This document shows, piece after piece, positions 21,401 through 32,400 of a stretch of DNA of 64,000 nucleotides. The notes beneath the pieces are model-generated. The model did no database searches. It saw only the letters and a program-made list of their open reading frames with translations, and was not told where the DNA came from. The stretch covers positions 2,604,001-2,668,000 of the forward strand of contig JAJQJQ010000012.1 of assembly GCA_028622995.1 (NCBI GenBank). Reading direction: 5' to 3'. Every line of letters begins with the position of its first letter. The first letter of the stretch is position 1. A program made the translations under genes and the position numbers. The DNA is from Panagrolaimus kolymaensis. Taxonomy: Eukaryota > Nematoda > Chromadorea > Rhabditida > Panagrolaimidae.

Positions 21401-23697
21401 AGCAGCATCATATATATATGCATATGTATATATTTTGGTTGGTTGAGGCAACAAAAACAACAACCGAATCAATGAAGAATAAAAAAAAGGAGGAAGACTG
21501 CGCAAGAGTTAGTTGGTTGAATAAAATAAACCATCACCATCATCATCCCCACTACCACCCTCTTTTTCTTGTTTTGTTGTCCTAAATGTAAAAATGAAAG
21601 AAAAAAAATAGTCTTTAATATTTAAGGAAAAACTAAAAACAAACGATAACAATATCGTATTTTTTAAAAGCTTTTGTTCAAAGGTTTTTCCAAAAAAAAA
21701 AGTCAAAAGACTTCATCAAAGGTGAACCTTTAGAACTCAGCAGCCAACATTCTCAGAAATTGATTTTTCCTAACAAATGGTGGCTGAAGACAATCCATGT
21801 CAACAACATTTGGCACTTGACCGTTCATGCCCTAAAGTTTTTCAAAAAGCAACAAACACATTTAACTTACTTTGAAGGGAACATGAATCTCTCACTCTCT
21901 CTAAGGGGAAAAAACTTATTTTGTAGTTTTCCGCATCAAAAATTACATTATTTTATTGATTCCATTTAACAATTTTTTTTAAGGCTTTTAACATCCAAAA
22001 AAATAATTGAATGTTTGACAAAATTGAACAAAAAAAAAAAGAGAGAAGGGTAACAAAATGAGGTATATAATTATATTATATTTTAGAGAAGAGTTAACTG
22101 CGTGAAGGTTAGAACTAGATATGTATGTATTATTTGGGAATAGCACCAGCGAAAAAAAATGGAGAGAAGAAGACAACGTGAATGTTTAAAGGAGAGAAAC
22201 AAAACATGAAGTGCAATTTCTCCCCTTTTTTTTCTTCAATCTATCTATCATCACATGACGAAAGCCTGAAGTTTGAAGAAATGATGGAAAAAAAGTTTGT
22301 TGTTTTTGAAAGAAAAAACAGCGATGCAAAATTGTTTGCCTTTTTTAGGCAAAAAAAAGGATTGGGACTAAAATAAGTTTTTTCTTACTTTTTTCCAGCC
22401 AAAAACGCCTTTTAGCAAAACGAAGCAATCAAGGAAGCTATGAGAAAGAAGCTTATGAGCCATTTGAAAATCATAAATATTTCCTTCTAAACATATTTTA
22501 TTTTTTGAAATCAAATTCGAAGCAAATGTATAAACTAACTCTCTTTTTTCGCAGCGCTTTTCTTCTTTTTTTAAATGGCGTCTTGAATATTTTTTTTTCT
22601 CCAGCAAGCTTTTTTATTTTCTTCTAAAACAGCGCAAAATCAATTTTTTTTTCTCGTCTAAGTTCCATATGGAAAAGACTCTAAAATATATGAAAACACC
22701 AGCTTGAAGTACATAGCTTTCCTTGCTGCTGTTGTAGTTGCAGCAGCTGGAAAGGAGTCGTGTTGGACATTTTTTTTTTCTCGAGAGCATGGTCTTCTTT
22801 GTCGTTCGTCGCTACGGCATTAATGTCCGTAAGAGTCGATTGTCTTCTTCTTTTTTTTCGGCCTTGAAACAACAAAAACAAGTCATGGGATTTCTAATGG
22901 ACATCCAAAATCGGAAAAAGCTTGTATAATTTGAGAGAAAAATATTAAACTATTTGGAATTTTAAAGTGATGAAAAATATCGCATAAATAAAATCAAAAT
23001 TTTAAAGAATTTTATTAAGCCCTTCGAAGATGGATAAATTCGAAGATGATAACACCCAATTTTACTAAACTTTTAAGAAACCTACAACTCAAAATAACTT
23101 TTTTATTTTCTGCAAAAAAAGAATCGTATATTCACCATAAAAGTATACACAAGGATGACCCAAAAAATCTTTTTACAATTGAAATCGCGCTTCGCCTCAA
23201 TCAGCCTTAATTGAACTTTAAAAAGTTGTCTGGAAAAAGACGCACAAAAAAACCCCGACATACTATGAGAATCCATTTTTGGTTACGTGTTTTCATTGAA
23301 GGGAAAAGTTATACCAATTTTGCGCCATCGCTTTTTCATCATCTTCGTTTTTCCTTTGTTAAAAAATGGAAGAATATAAAAGCATGAAATGCAATAAATA
23401 AAAGGAAGAAAAAATGGTCACTCATTTTCATGTGACCACCATCATCACCAAAATGAAAAGGTGGTGAAAGCAAAAAGAACGGGTGCAGCAGCATCATTAA
23501 TATTGAGCAAGGCATTTAACCAACATGAGAAAAAAACATGCAATTCTGTTTCGAATAAACTTAACAAAATAAACGAAAATTTGCATATATTTTAGAATAA
23601 TGAAAAATGCATCATAATCATCATTTTGCAGTAAAAAAAATTCAGCAACGAAACAAACCTTCACAATTTGACTTCGAAAGTTGTCGCCAAAGAAAGG

Positions 23698-24658
23698 ATG
23701 AAATCAATAACAACATTTATTTCAATGTCTGAAGAATTTTTGGATACATATCTTTGTTCGTTATTATTTTCTGGAATTTTCCTACCGATTATTATTATAT
23801 TTTTGTGTCAAAAGAAGGTATGGACTTTTTGTGAAAATGATTTTGATGTGTTTTATGTGGTTGTAATTTAATAATTTTCAGCGTAAACCTGGTGGAAATT
23901 CAGTTCGTCGAAATAATGGATCGAAAAAATCTAAGAGAAAGAATCGAAGCCTACGCTGCAATAATCAATCTGGTCTTTTGAATGATGATCCTGACCTTAA
24001 AAGCAATATGTAAGTCCATTACTAAATACGGTTGTAAAAATAAACCATAAACAAAGTATATGGTCGCTAATAGCTATTATAATGGTTTACATATAGTTTA
24101 GTTAAACAAAGTTTACAATATCTTTGTTTTGTCGTTTTAAAAATTTATTAGCCCAAAAGCTGAGTACTGCGTTATGCTAGCACAAAATAATACTTTGTAA
24201 TATTGTTTTTTAGACTACCAAAAAATCAAGGAGCTGGAACACCAAAAGGAGCTGGAACGCCAAAGAATCGAGGAGCAGGAACACCTACATCATCGCCACC
24301 TCCACCTCCTCCTCCGCCACCGCCACCTGGACCTAATGGAGATGAACTGCAACAATCAACTGATTTAGCATCGAATATCTTTACTGGTGGAATCAAATTA
24401 CCACAACCTGGCGATCAAGTAAGAACAGGAATTCCATCTCCTGTAAATGAAAAACCAAAGAAAGAAGGAAGCAAAACAATGGGTCATGGTCAATTTATTC
24501 CAAATAGAAGTCACACATATATTGATAAAAATGGAAATCAAAGAGTTACTACTTCCAAAGATGATGTTAATCAAGGTACTGTCAATGGTGATCCTTTACA
24601 TACTGCTGCTAATGTTGATTTACAAACTGCTCATGTCGAAACTGGTGGAGGAAAATGA
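23698..24658 (+). CDS. single-pass membrane protein with proline-rich cytosolic tail
   Basis: Three exons (23698-23817, 23882-24009, 24214-24658) join in phase to about 230 aa. One hydrophobic helix near residues 19-38 (LCSLLFSGIFLPIIIIFLC) is followed by a strongly basic stretch (RRNNGSKKSKRKNRS), so the C-terminus should face the cytosol. The tail has three to four copies of a GAGTPK unit, a run of eleven or more prolines, and a hydrophilic end with IPNRSHTYIDKNG. Polyproline suggests binding to SH3, WW or EVH1 proteins; this is inference. I do not recognise the family. The ATG at 23698 is the first in frame ahead of the helix. Confidence 0.72.
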
Positions 24659-25235
24659 AAGAAGCTGATGATGAATAATAAATGGTTTATAAATTGCTTT
24701 AAAAATTGATTGATTTGAAATTAATTCTTTATTATAAAATGAATTATTTATGTGTCTATTGGTTTAAGACGGGGAGCTTTAATTTAACATTGTTTACCAA
24801 CTACATTTTTGGTTTAATATAAGACGCTAATGGTAATACAAAGAAAACATATAAGCTTATCGTAAATTTACTTTAGATTTAAAAAACAAGAAATGAAATT
24901 GTTTACAATTCATTCTTTGCATCCAAGAGCTCGAGAAATACGTTTGAGGCCCCTATAAATGAGCAAAAACGATTTATCTTGTTTTTTCTAAATATTGTTT
25001 ATTTTGTTTAAAGTTTCTCCATCAAAAAAAAACCAATCTCAACAAGCTCAGATTGGGTATACGAAAAAAATACCTCGAAAAAAAGTGTGTTACCGAAATT
25101 TTTTTGTTGAAGTTTTTTTTCTGCTTCAAAAGTATCAGAATCGAGAAGGTTTGAAAAAATTATAAAAATTAAAAATTCAGTGGATTTTCTGTCAAAAAAA
25201 GATCCTTTTTTTGCAATTCTAAACCGCTTTCATAT
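24659..25235. other. intergenic, probable 3' UTR then unassigned
   Basis: A+T-rich sequence after the TM/proline-rich gene. Nothing else was recognised, though the first exon of the receptor relic that follows could have lain here. Confidence 0.4.
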
Positions 25236-25874
25236 GTCAATAATACCTTTGATGCTTCAAATATTTCAGGTTCTTTAACTTCCATTTCTTTACATTATGA
25301 CTCAAAAAGAATTCACCAAATTTTCTTCTTACATAGTTCAACTTTTCCTTTCAATCCTCGATGTCACTTGCATATTTTTCAATTCCACTGTTTCAGGATC
25401 TTTATCTAAAATTTGAAATATTTTTTGCACCCATCAAAAAGCTTCATACATTGGTGGTAGATACAATTATTACAGCTTTATGGATTGGGACATGCACTAC
25501 TAGGATGATCCTTGGTTTTAACCAAATCGTCGAAATCTTGCACCAAAGTTAAGAGTAAAACTCATTCGAGGCTATCGTACTTTATTTATCTTTGATTATT
25601 GCTTTACATTCAAAAACAAATTTTCATTCAAATTATTATCATTTGTTTTCTTAAATTAATTACAGCTCCAATTTATGTTTACATGCATTTTTTACACTCC
25701 GGAATAGTTGGTTGTTATTGGAAAAATTACATGGCAAGAATGTTATGGAGCTGTAACATTCGTTTGTTTTTAAATATAAATATGAGAGACGCCGTTTATA
25801 ATCAAGTTTTTAAGTATATGAAAAGTAAACTCAAACCCAAGTTTATTTATTCGAGAAATTCTTCGCAAGCCTGA
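25236..25874 (+). pseudogene. Srt-type (serpentine receptor class T) chemoreceptor pseudogene
   Basis: Read across frames, the stretch contains the signature order of nematode Srt receptors: LPFLYIMTQKEF..FSSYIVQLFLSILDV, then NSTVSGSL, FC..., YIGG, then ALWIGTC..RMILGFNQIVEIL (the position of the LxxNRxxE/D block), then LIRGYRTLFIF and a TAPIYVYMHF segment. In-frame stops occur before LPFLY (TAA) and after GSLSKI (TGA at about 25412), and at least two frame changes are needed around 25470 and 25555. No intron can rescue these because the spacers are too short. It is therefore a broken 7-TM receptor. The family call rests on the motif order and may be off to a neighbouring Sr class. Confidence 0.6.
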
Positions 25875-26027
25875 GCTTCTCCACCTTGCATATTGTTGTA
25901 CATATGTGTTCATTCAAAAGTTACACAAAAAAGTTAATATTTGTCAATTTCTTTATTCGTTATACAATGTTACATATTTTAGTTAAAAATAGATAATTTA
26001 TGGAAAAGCATAAGTTTGTTGAACGGA

Positions 26028-26980
26028 TTACTTTCGTTGTTTCTTAGCAAAAGCAACAGCACGACGATTTGTTGCAGATGAACTTGTTGAACCATAATCG
26101 CACGATGAATTACTCGACTAAAAATGAAGCGAATGGGTTATTTTTAAATTAGCAAATAAAACTACCAAATAAATGAAATTAAAAGCTTACCCCACAATGA
26201 CAAGATGTTGAACGATTTCCAGTACCAGATGAATTAATACTTTGACAAAGACTGCTTACAGGTGATTTGAGGGCATAGGCTTGCCGAAACGTTTCAATTC
26301 GCTTTCTTTTATCAGGGCCTAAAATTAAAGATCTTTTGTAATAATCGATTAATAATAATAGTAAACTTACAAAGACTTCCAACATCAAGAAGATAACACT
26401 TTGTATTAGGACATCCAAGCCCACCAAAGGTTGATTCAATACGTGGAGCGGTAGAAAGACAACGAAAACAAACGACATGTTCACAAAGTCCCATCGATGA
26501 AAGTTCTTCAACATTAACACGACGCCAACATGGTCCATCACAACGGCGAAGTGGTGGAGCTGGAGCTTTTATTGGAGTTGAGGCATCTGTAGGAATAAAT
26601 GAGAATGACGGATTTGAATTGGACAAGGTTGAATTGATTTTTGAAAGTTGTTCTAATCGATCCAGTTTCAACATTTCACTAAAATCAGATTCTTGTTGAA
26701 CTTTCTCTGCTGCTTCTTTGATGTTTTCATTCCATTCAACCGTGTAAGTATACATACAACTAAAAAATAACTTCTTTTTATCAACTGAAGAAAACTTTTA
26801 AAAAACATACCGTCCATGTGGATATTTGGTAAAATGTAAATCAATTGAGCCAACTTGAGCAGCTTTTCGATTCGCTAAAACAGCAGGAAGATAATATTTT
26901 CTGCTTTCATCTTCTTCGTTAACATTTGATGAGCATTGACTTTGAGACGAGGTAGAAGAATTCAATGATGAAGCTACCAT
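26028..26980 (-). CDS. RING-like zinc-finger protein
   Basis: Four exons (26811-26980, 26371-26759, 26191-26318, 26028-26117) give 258 aa. A Ser/Asn-rich N-terminus precedes a region with YLPAVLANRKAAQVGSIDLHF and a short coiled-coil-like segment (about residues 75-105). The cysteine-rich block near 150-195 reads CDGPC...GLCEHVVCFRCL...GCPNTKC, the spacing of a variant RING/FYVE-like finger with C-x3-C, C-x-H-x2-C-x2-C and C-x4-C pairs. The C-terminus is rich in Ser with CHCG and a basic end. A role in ubiquitin transfer is possible if it is a true RING; the first C-x3-C pair is unusual. It lies 633 bp downstream of the aminotransferase on the same strand. Confidence 0.75.
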
Positions 26981-27613
26981 TTTTTTGAAACCAAAAATGA
27001 AAGCGTTTTACAAAAAGCTGCTATCACCAACGAACAACAAATGAAATTTTCTTTATTGACATTTTACTAAAAAGGCAAAATAAACTTTTGCAAATGAGTA
27101 ATTTGCATAGACATTTAAAAATCATGTCAACAATTTCTCGGTGACAAAAAAGAGAGCCAAGTTGGCATGCATTCAAAATAAGAGTTTCAATCAGGAATTA
27201 TTCCCGTGATCCACTGACAGAGAAGATTCAGCGTTTGATTTGAAGATTGTAAGATGTTTAAAAACATAGCAAAAACCTTTGGCTTACTTTAGCTTTTTTA
27301 GATGACCGTCGTTTGATTTTAAAAAGGAGTTTTTCGGGTTTGAAAAAGCCTATCATATCCATCCTATTTATGTTTTTTTGGGGTCAGTAAGTTTAAAAAC
27401 TGGTTTCAATGTAGCAAAAAATTATGTGTGATTATCGAAAACAGAATTTATTTTATTATATAGGCTGCTTCAGAATTGCATCATGATTTCCACTTTTGTT
27501 TTACGGGCTTCAAAGAAAGAGAGTGTTTACAAAATTGTGAAGGTAAAATATTTTATCAAGCAAATCATAATTTTAGGGTAATCATTTTGCATAACAAATT
27601 TTATTTTTCATAC
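26981..27613. other. intergenic between two minus-strand genes
   Basis: Promoter region of the RING-like gene or, less likely, a long intercistronic gap. No gene was seen. Confidence 0.5.
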
Positions 27614-29185
27614 TCAAATAATTGGAAGATTCTCAAGGACTTCTGAAATCCTTTGTAACCCGATAGCAACTTCAGACCATGGACGACAAGAAAATATAAT
27701 TCTGAACCATCCAGGTATTGGCATCATTAAAAATTTACCAGGAACAATTATGATTTTATTTTGAGTGAATAATTTTTGAAGCTTGCTTTCGGCTTCAAAA
27801 GTTTTGGATTCGAGTAACTGAAATTTTAAAATTATTTATTGCAAAATTTGCCATAACTAACTTCAGAGAAATCAATCATAATAAAAAATCCTGCTCTTGG
27901 TTGAATCCATTTTATTTCCCTTTTTGTTGATTCTTTCAATTTTTGTAACCATAGAATAATTTTATCTCGACATTCTCGCAACCTTGTCAAATTTTCCGGC
28001 AAAAATGTTTTTCGTATCCAATCATAATCACCTAAAATTTCTCGAGTAATAAATTCTGTCGTTGCGTTTGGTCCTTGAAGCATTAATAAACGCTTTGTTG
28101 CATTCAAAACTTCCGGATTTGGAGTATACATGGCAGCAGTTCGAAGTCCAGGAAGTGAAAAGTTTTTGCTTAAGCCTGACATCCAAATAAGACGATTTCG
28201 ATCGAGAGATGGATCTTGATCAAAGAGGCGAATGGCACTTTTAAATGGAGCTCCTTCAATTGGATCATAAACTGATAAATCATAAATTTCATTGAGAATT
28301 AAGTAAAGGTTTTTACTGAAAATTCATATTTGTCGCGAAAACATAAAAGTAGGAGCTTACTCTTTAACAGCCCAATCAACGAGTGGCTTCATTTCAGCCA
28401 AAGCCCAATAACCTCCATCTGGATTTCGTGGATTTACAAGGAGAATAGCGTTGACACTTTTTCCCTAAAATTTAAATTTAGCTTCACATACAAATTTTAT
28501 TCCACTTATTTACTTCTGAGATGGTCTTCTGATAAGCCGTTTCATATAATTCAACATTCAATACTGCTTCCGTGGCACCTTCCGTTATTGTAGGAATAGG
28601 AACCAAATCGATTAAACCTCTATCAACAAAATCATTTAAAAAGCGATGATAAAGTGGTGAATGGGCAAGTAAAATGCCGCCTTCATCAAACAAAACATGA
28701 CTCAAAAGATCGCAAACCATTGTGGTTCCAGAAATAACTAGAATTTCCTCTGGTTTTACAGGACGTTTAATATTTTGAAGCATGAATTCATTCATTAAAT
28801 TTGCAAAAACTTGGCGAGTGCTATATAATCCTCCAGGTGTAATGTAATACAGAATCCCTTGATCATCGAAATTTGACCAATTTATTGAACGAAATTTTTC
28901 AAGCACAATTTCGCTGCAAAGATTATTATCGGCACATGAGAGACGAATGTAACCCTAAAATAAAGTTGGAAATTTTAGTAATGTTAGATTTAAAATTTAA
29001 TTTAGTTGCTATGAAAATCCAATGAATGGTTTCTCAATGGTGAAAATTGGCCGCAAAAATGAATCAAAAACACAAACCTCTTGATTATATTTTTCATCAT
29101 ATGGATTACCAAAATAAAGTTCATTCAATTCATTGGGTCCATTATCAACTTCTAATCCCTTGAGACATCGCTTGGATAATGACAT
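27614..29185 (-). CDS. ACC-synthase-like class I/II aminotransferase (PLP fold type I)
   Basis: Five exons (29078-29185, 28514-28954, 28361-28464, 27862-28315, 27614-27817) keep phase and give 436 aa, about the family's usual length. Visible motifs in order: CADNNLC near the N-terminus, an ITPGG.YSTR loop, LVNPRNPDGGYW (the NPxNPxG-like PLP contact), LNEIYDLSVY, the Schiff-base lysine block WMSGLSKNFSLPGLR, and FRIIFSCRPW with the substrate-carboxylate Arg. These place it with ACC-synthase-like enzymes (ACCS in animals). The sequence LNEIY has Asn where nearly all fold-I enzymes have Asp (DEIY), the residue that pairs with the pyridine nitrogen, so normal transaminase or lyase activity may be reduced. 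Animal ACCS proteins do not make ethylene precursor. It lies 284 bp downstream of the PIEZO gene. Confidence 0.85.
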
Positions 29186-29469
29186 CCTATTCCCTTTTAC
29201 CGTCCTAAGTTAAGAATTATTTAACTTGAACTGTTAATTGATTTTCCAAATTTATTTTTATTATCCAAAAACGTAATAATAATTATAATGATGCTCACTT
29301 TGTCTTTTATTACAGCAATGTTTTTTTATCAACAAAGAAAAACGATAAAAAGTACCCGCTTTATTGCTCTTTTTCCTTTTCATATAAAAAAATTGAAGCA
29401 TATTTTTTGCAATAAAAAAAAAATTAAAAATTTTTTTGTGAGTAATATTCTATTGTATTTCATTATTTT

Positions 29470-32400
29470 TTAAACAGGTCTTTCTTTAGTCCATCGGATA
29501 AGTGTAGCGGGTGAACGGAAGATGAATACGAGATTCGCATATAGGGCTTCTTCAAGATCATAACGGCTAACATCTCGTACAAAGAAAATTTTATGACAGA
29601 GATCGAGGATTTTATCCACATTTGGAAGCTCTTCAAACATAATGGATTGCATTGAATCCACCACGAAGCCTCTAATATATTGACCGAGAAGGAAAACTAT
29701 GGAAATATAAAGTCCCAAAATACCACCACCGGTAATGAAACTGAAGGATTTTGGAAATACCTAAAATTGAAAATATAAGAATGGATTAAGCCTTTAGAAA
29801 ACCAACTTTATCGACGAAACCATAAAAAAGCAAATCATCCCTAATTATGGGGTCTACTTTTCTCACGGGATCAAACATTGGATCAATCATTTTTAAGCGC
29901 CAATATTCAACACCATTAATTGAAACGAGTTCAAGGAGGACATCCGCAAAAGTTGATTCAATTGGAGTACCCCTACCTTTTAATTGTTCTCGAAGAAGAG
30001 CTTCAACATGATCAGCTTTTCCTTCACCTGGGACTTTTACCATACTTGGAAATAAATCAGGAATTAATCTAAAATTTAATGTGAATGTTTTGGTTGTTGA
30101 AGGAATTCCTTACATTGGCGTGGTTGAATTTCCATCAATCATTGCAATGAGATCTTGACGAATTTTATCTCCCGGTGGAAGTTCAATTATACGAAAATCT
30201 TCAACGACGCCATATTGCAGATTTTCATCTGGAGCTCTGAAATGAATTGGTATTTAAAAGTTTTAAAAAATGTTATTAGTGGTAATGAAAAGTTGATAAA
30301 GTTTTCCTCAATTAAGGATATAAGTTTCAACTTTCTTACCTTTTAAAGTTCCATTCAAATTGTATGGACATTGGATTTGAGCCATTTAAATTCATCATCA
30401 GATATTCTCTCGCCGGTGGACTAATTTGCCATTGTGATGCACTATTTCCATTAATGGTAGCTTTCACCACATCCAAATTAGTATAATCAGCGATATACGA
30501 TAATGCGGTTTTACTTGTTCGATATTTATAATATAAATTTTCATATTCCATTGGAGTTAAAGGTTGAATATCACCTAATTGAGCTGTGGAATCAAATAAT
30601 GGTTGATATCCAGCAATGCTCAATCGACATGTACACATTACTGGTGTAGATCGAGTTCCAACGGTATTTGCCATTGAAAAAAGTACAAGTGGGAACCAAA
30701 TGATTAGAATTATTAACACAAGAAGGATTCCACCATAACCATATTTTATAAATGGTCTTTGCTTGACACCTTTTGGAGATGGAAAATCTTCTTCCCATTT
30801 TCGCATGCATTTAAGTCTCGCAATATTTTGATAAATATCGTGCAAAGTTATCCAATCACCAAGATTCAGCGAAGTATCCTTCCAAATCCAATCAGTCAAA
30901 ACTCCAAGCTCATATAAAAATGGAACTTTCATATAACAATTTTTAAGGGCATAATTTAGGTAATTATAATTCCTGGTTAAAACATTGCCAACACTAAATT
31001 TCGGATACCCGCAACGAATTTGTTTCGCAGAAATTAAAAAATAAATGGATTTGAGAAAATACCAAAGTTTGCAAGTAAAATTATTAATAAAAAGTCGATC
31101 GGTGGCTGCTGGGAGAAGGAAAAAAACCCAAATATGAATAAAAATAACGAGTAAAAGTTGGAAGAAAAGTTTTCCAAAAAGGAATTTCCGAAGGAATAAT
31201 GCTCGATCAGCAATAATAAGAACAAATTGAATGATTAACATAGCAACTAAAGTGCCAGGAACTTTATTTTCTTCAAAATAAGCCGCTACACTACCACCGC
31301 CTTGATCGGTCTGAAATATCTCTTCTAATTTTAAAACTTGAGAAACAGTGACTTACACCAAAGTCTGAATATCCAAAGATGACAATCATAAAGCAAATAA
31401 TATCACAGAGGAACATTGGAGCATATGTGTCGATTGGAACTCGATTAACTGGGTGTAACAATATTCCAAAAAAGCCTCGAACTTTTGTAACTTTATGTTC
31501 AACACTAAAAATGCATTTTATTAGCTCCCTAATTATTGCTATTAAGCCCATCACAAAACACAAACACGACTCATATCCACTGAAACCCACGATTCATCAT
31601 CCGTCGATGATAGCGATGGTAAACGAACAATGGCATCACACTCTGTGTTAATAAAAGAAAATCGAACTTGATGAGGTTGGTGTTGTTGAGTTTTTGTTAG
31701 TTTATTATCAAATCCATCAAAAGATACCCACTTTCGCTTAATTCTCTCTCTTTGAAACTTTCTAGTAACGCTTGAAAATGACATCTGTGTTAAACGACGA
31801 CGAGAAAGCCCCGAAAATATTGATCCTCGACGTTCTTTTAGATTTACATGTGGCGCCAGTGATGAGGCATTACTATGTTTGCTAACTTCTTCTTTATCAC
31901 TTTCATCAGAAGAATCTGCATCCTCTTCACCGGGCTTACACTTTTTGGCATTTCTCCATAAACCAGTTGCCTAAAATTTTGGAATAAAAAAGTTAGAAGT
32001 TTATTATTTGAAACACATTTTTTGAGGAGTTTACATTTTTTTAGTTTTAAAATTTTAAAATAATATAATACTAACCATTAAAATATTTCTATGCAAAAAT
32101 AAAGTCATCAAAAGTGCTAAATCCCAAAGAGCATAATTTGGATTCTTTTCAATTCCAATAATTCTTGGCAACCAAAATGGATCTAATGAAGGAGCTGAAG
32201 AATTCCAAGGAAAGAAACCAAATTGGAAAACATATTTGATTATAACCATAGCTTCCGTGTATGAAATAACGGTAATCCAAAATTGTTTAGTTGGAAGTGG
32301 AACGGTCAAAGTTCCCCAAAGTAGCATCATAAATGGAAGTGGCATGGAAAGAAATGAAGCGGAATTAATATGATTTAGGATAATCATAATATAACATATT

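Larger units (their letters stand above)
17693..23697. other. 6 kb gene-poor region
   Basis: Begins with the RBR gene's upstream region and ends at the TM/proline-rich gene. It is dominated by A- and T-runs mixed with CAGCAG, GAAGAA and CATCATC micro-repeats. The open frames present are short, lysine/phenylalanine-rich products of those runs and lack splice partners. The only clear structure is the 80-bp tandem duplication at 18241-18400. Confidence 0.6.

Noticed and set aside
25388..25395. CTGTTTCA, the core of the Caenorhabditis piRNA promoter motif
   Set aside because: A single copy, located inside the receptor pseudogene, without the usual downstream A/T and 21U context.
29186..29469. 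Possible operon of PIEZO and the aminotransferase (284 bp gap, same strand)
   Set aside because: The gap is longer than typical junctions and the acceptor near 29205 (AACTTAG) is weak; not enough to claim an operon.
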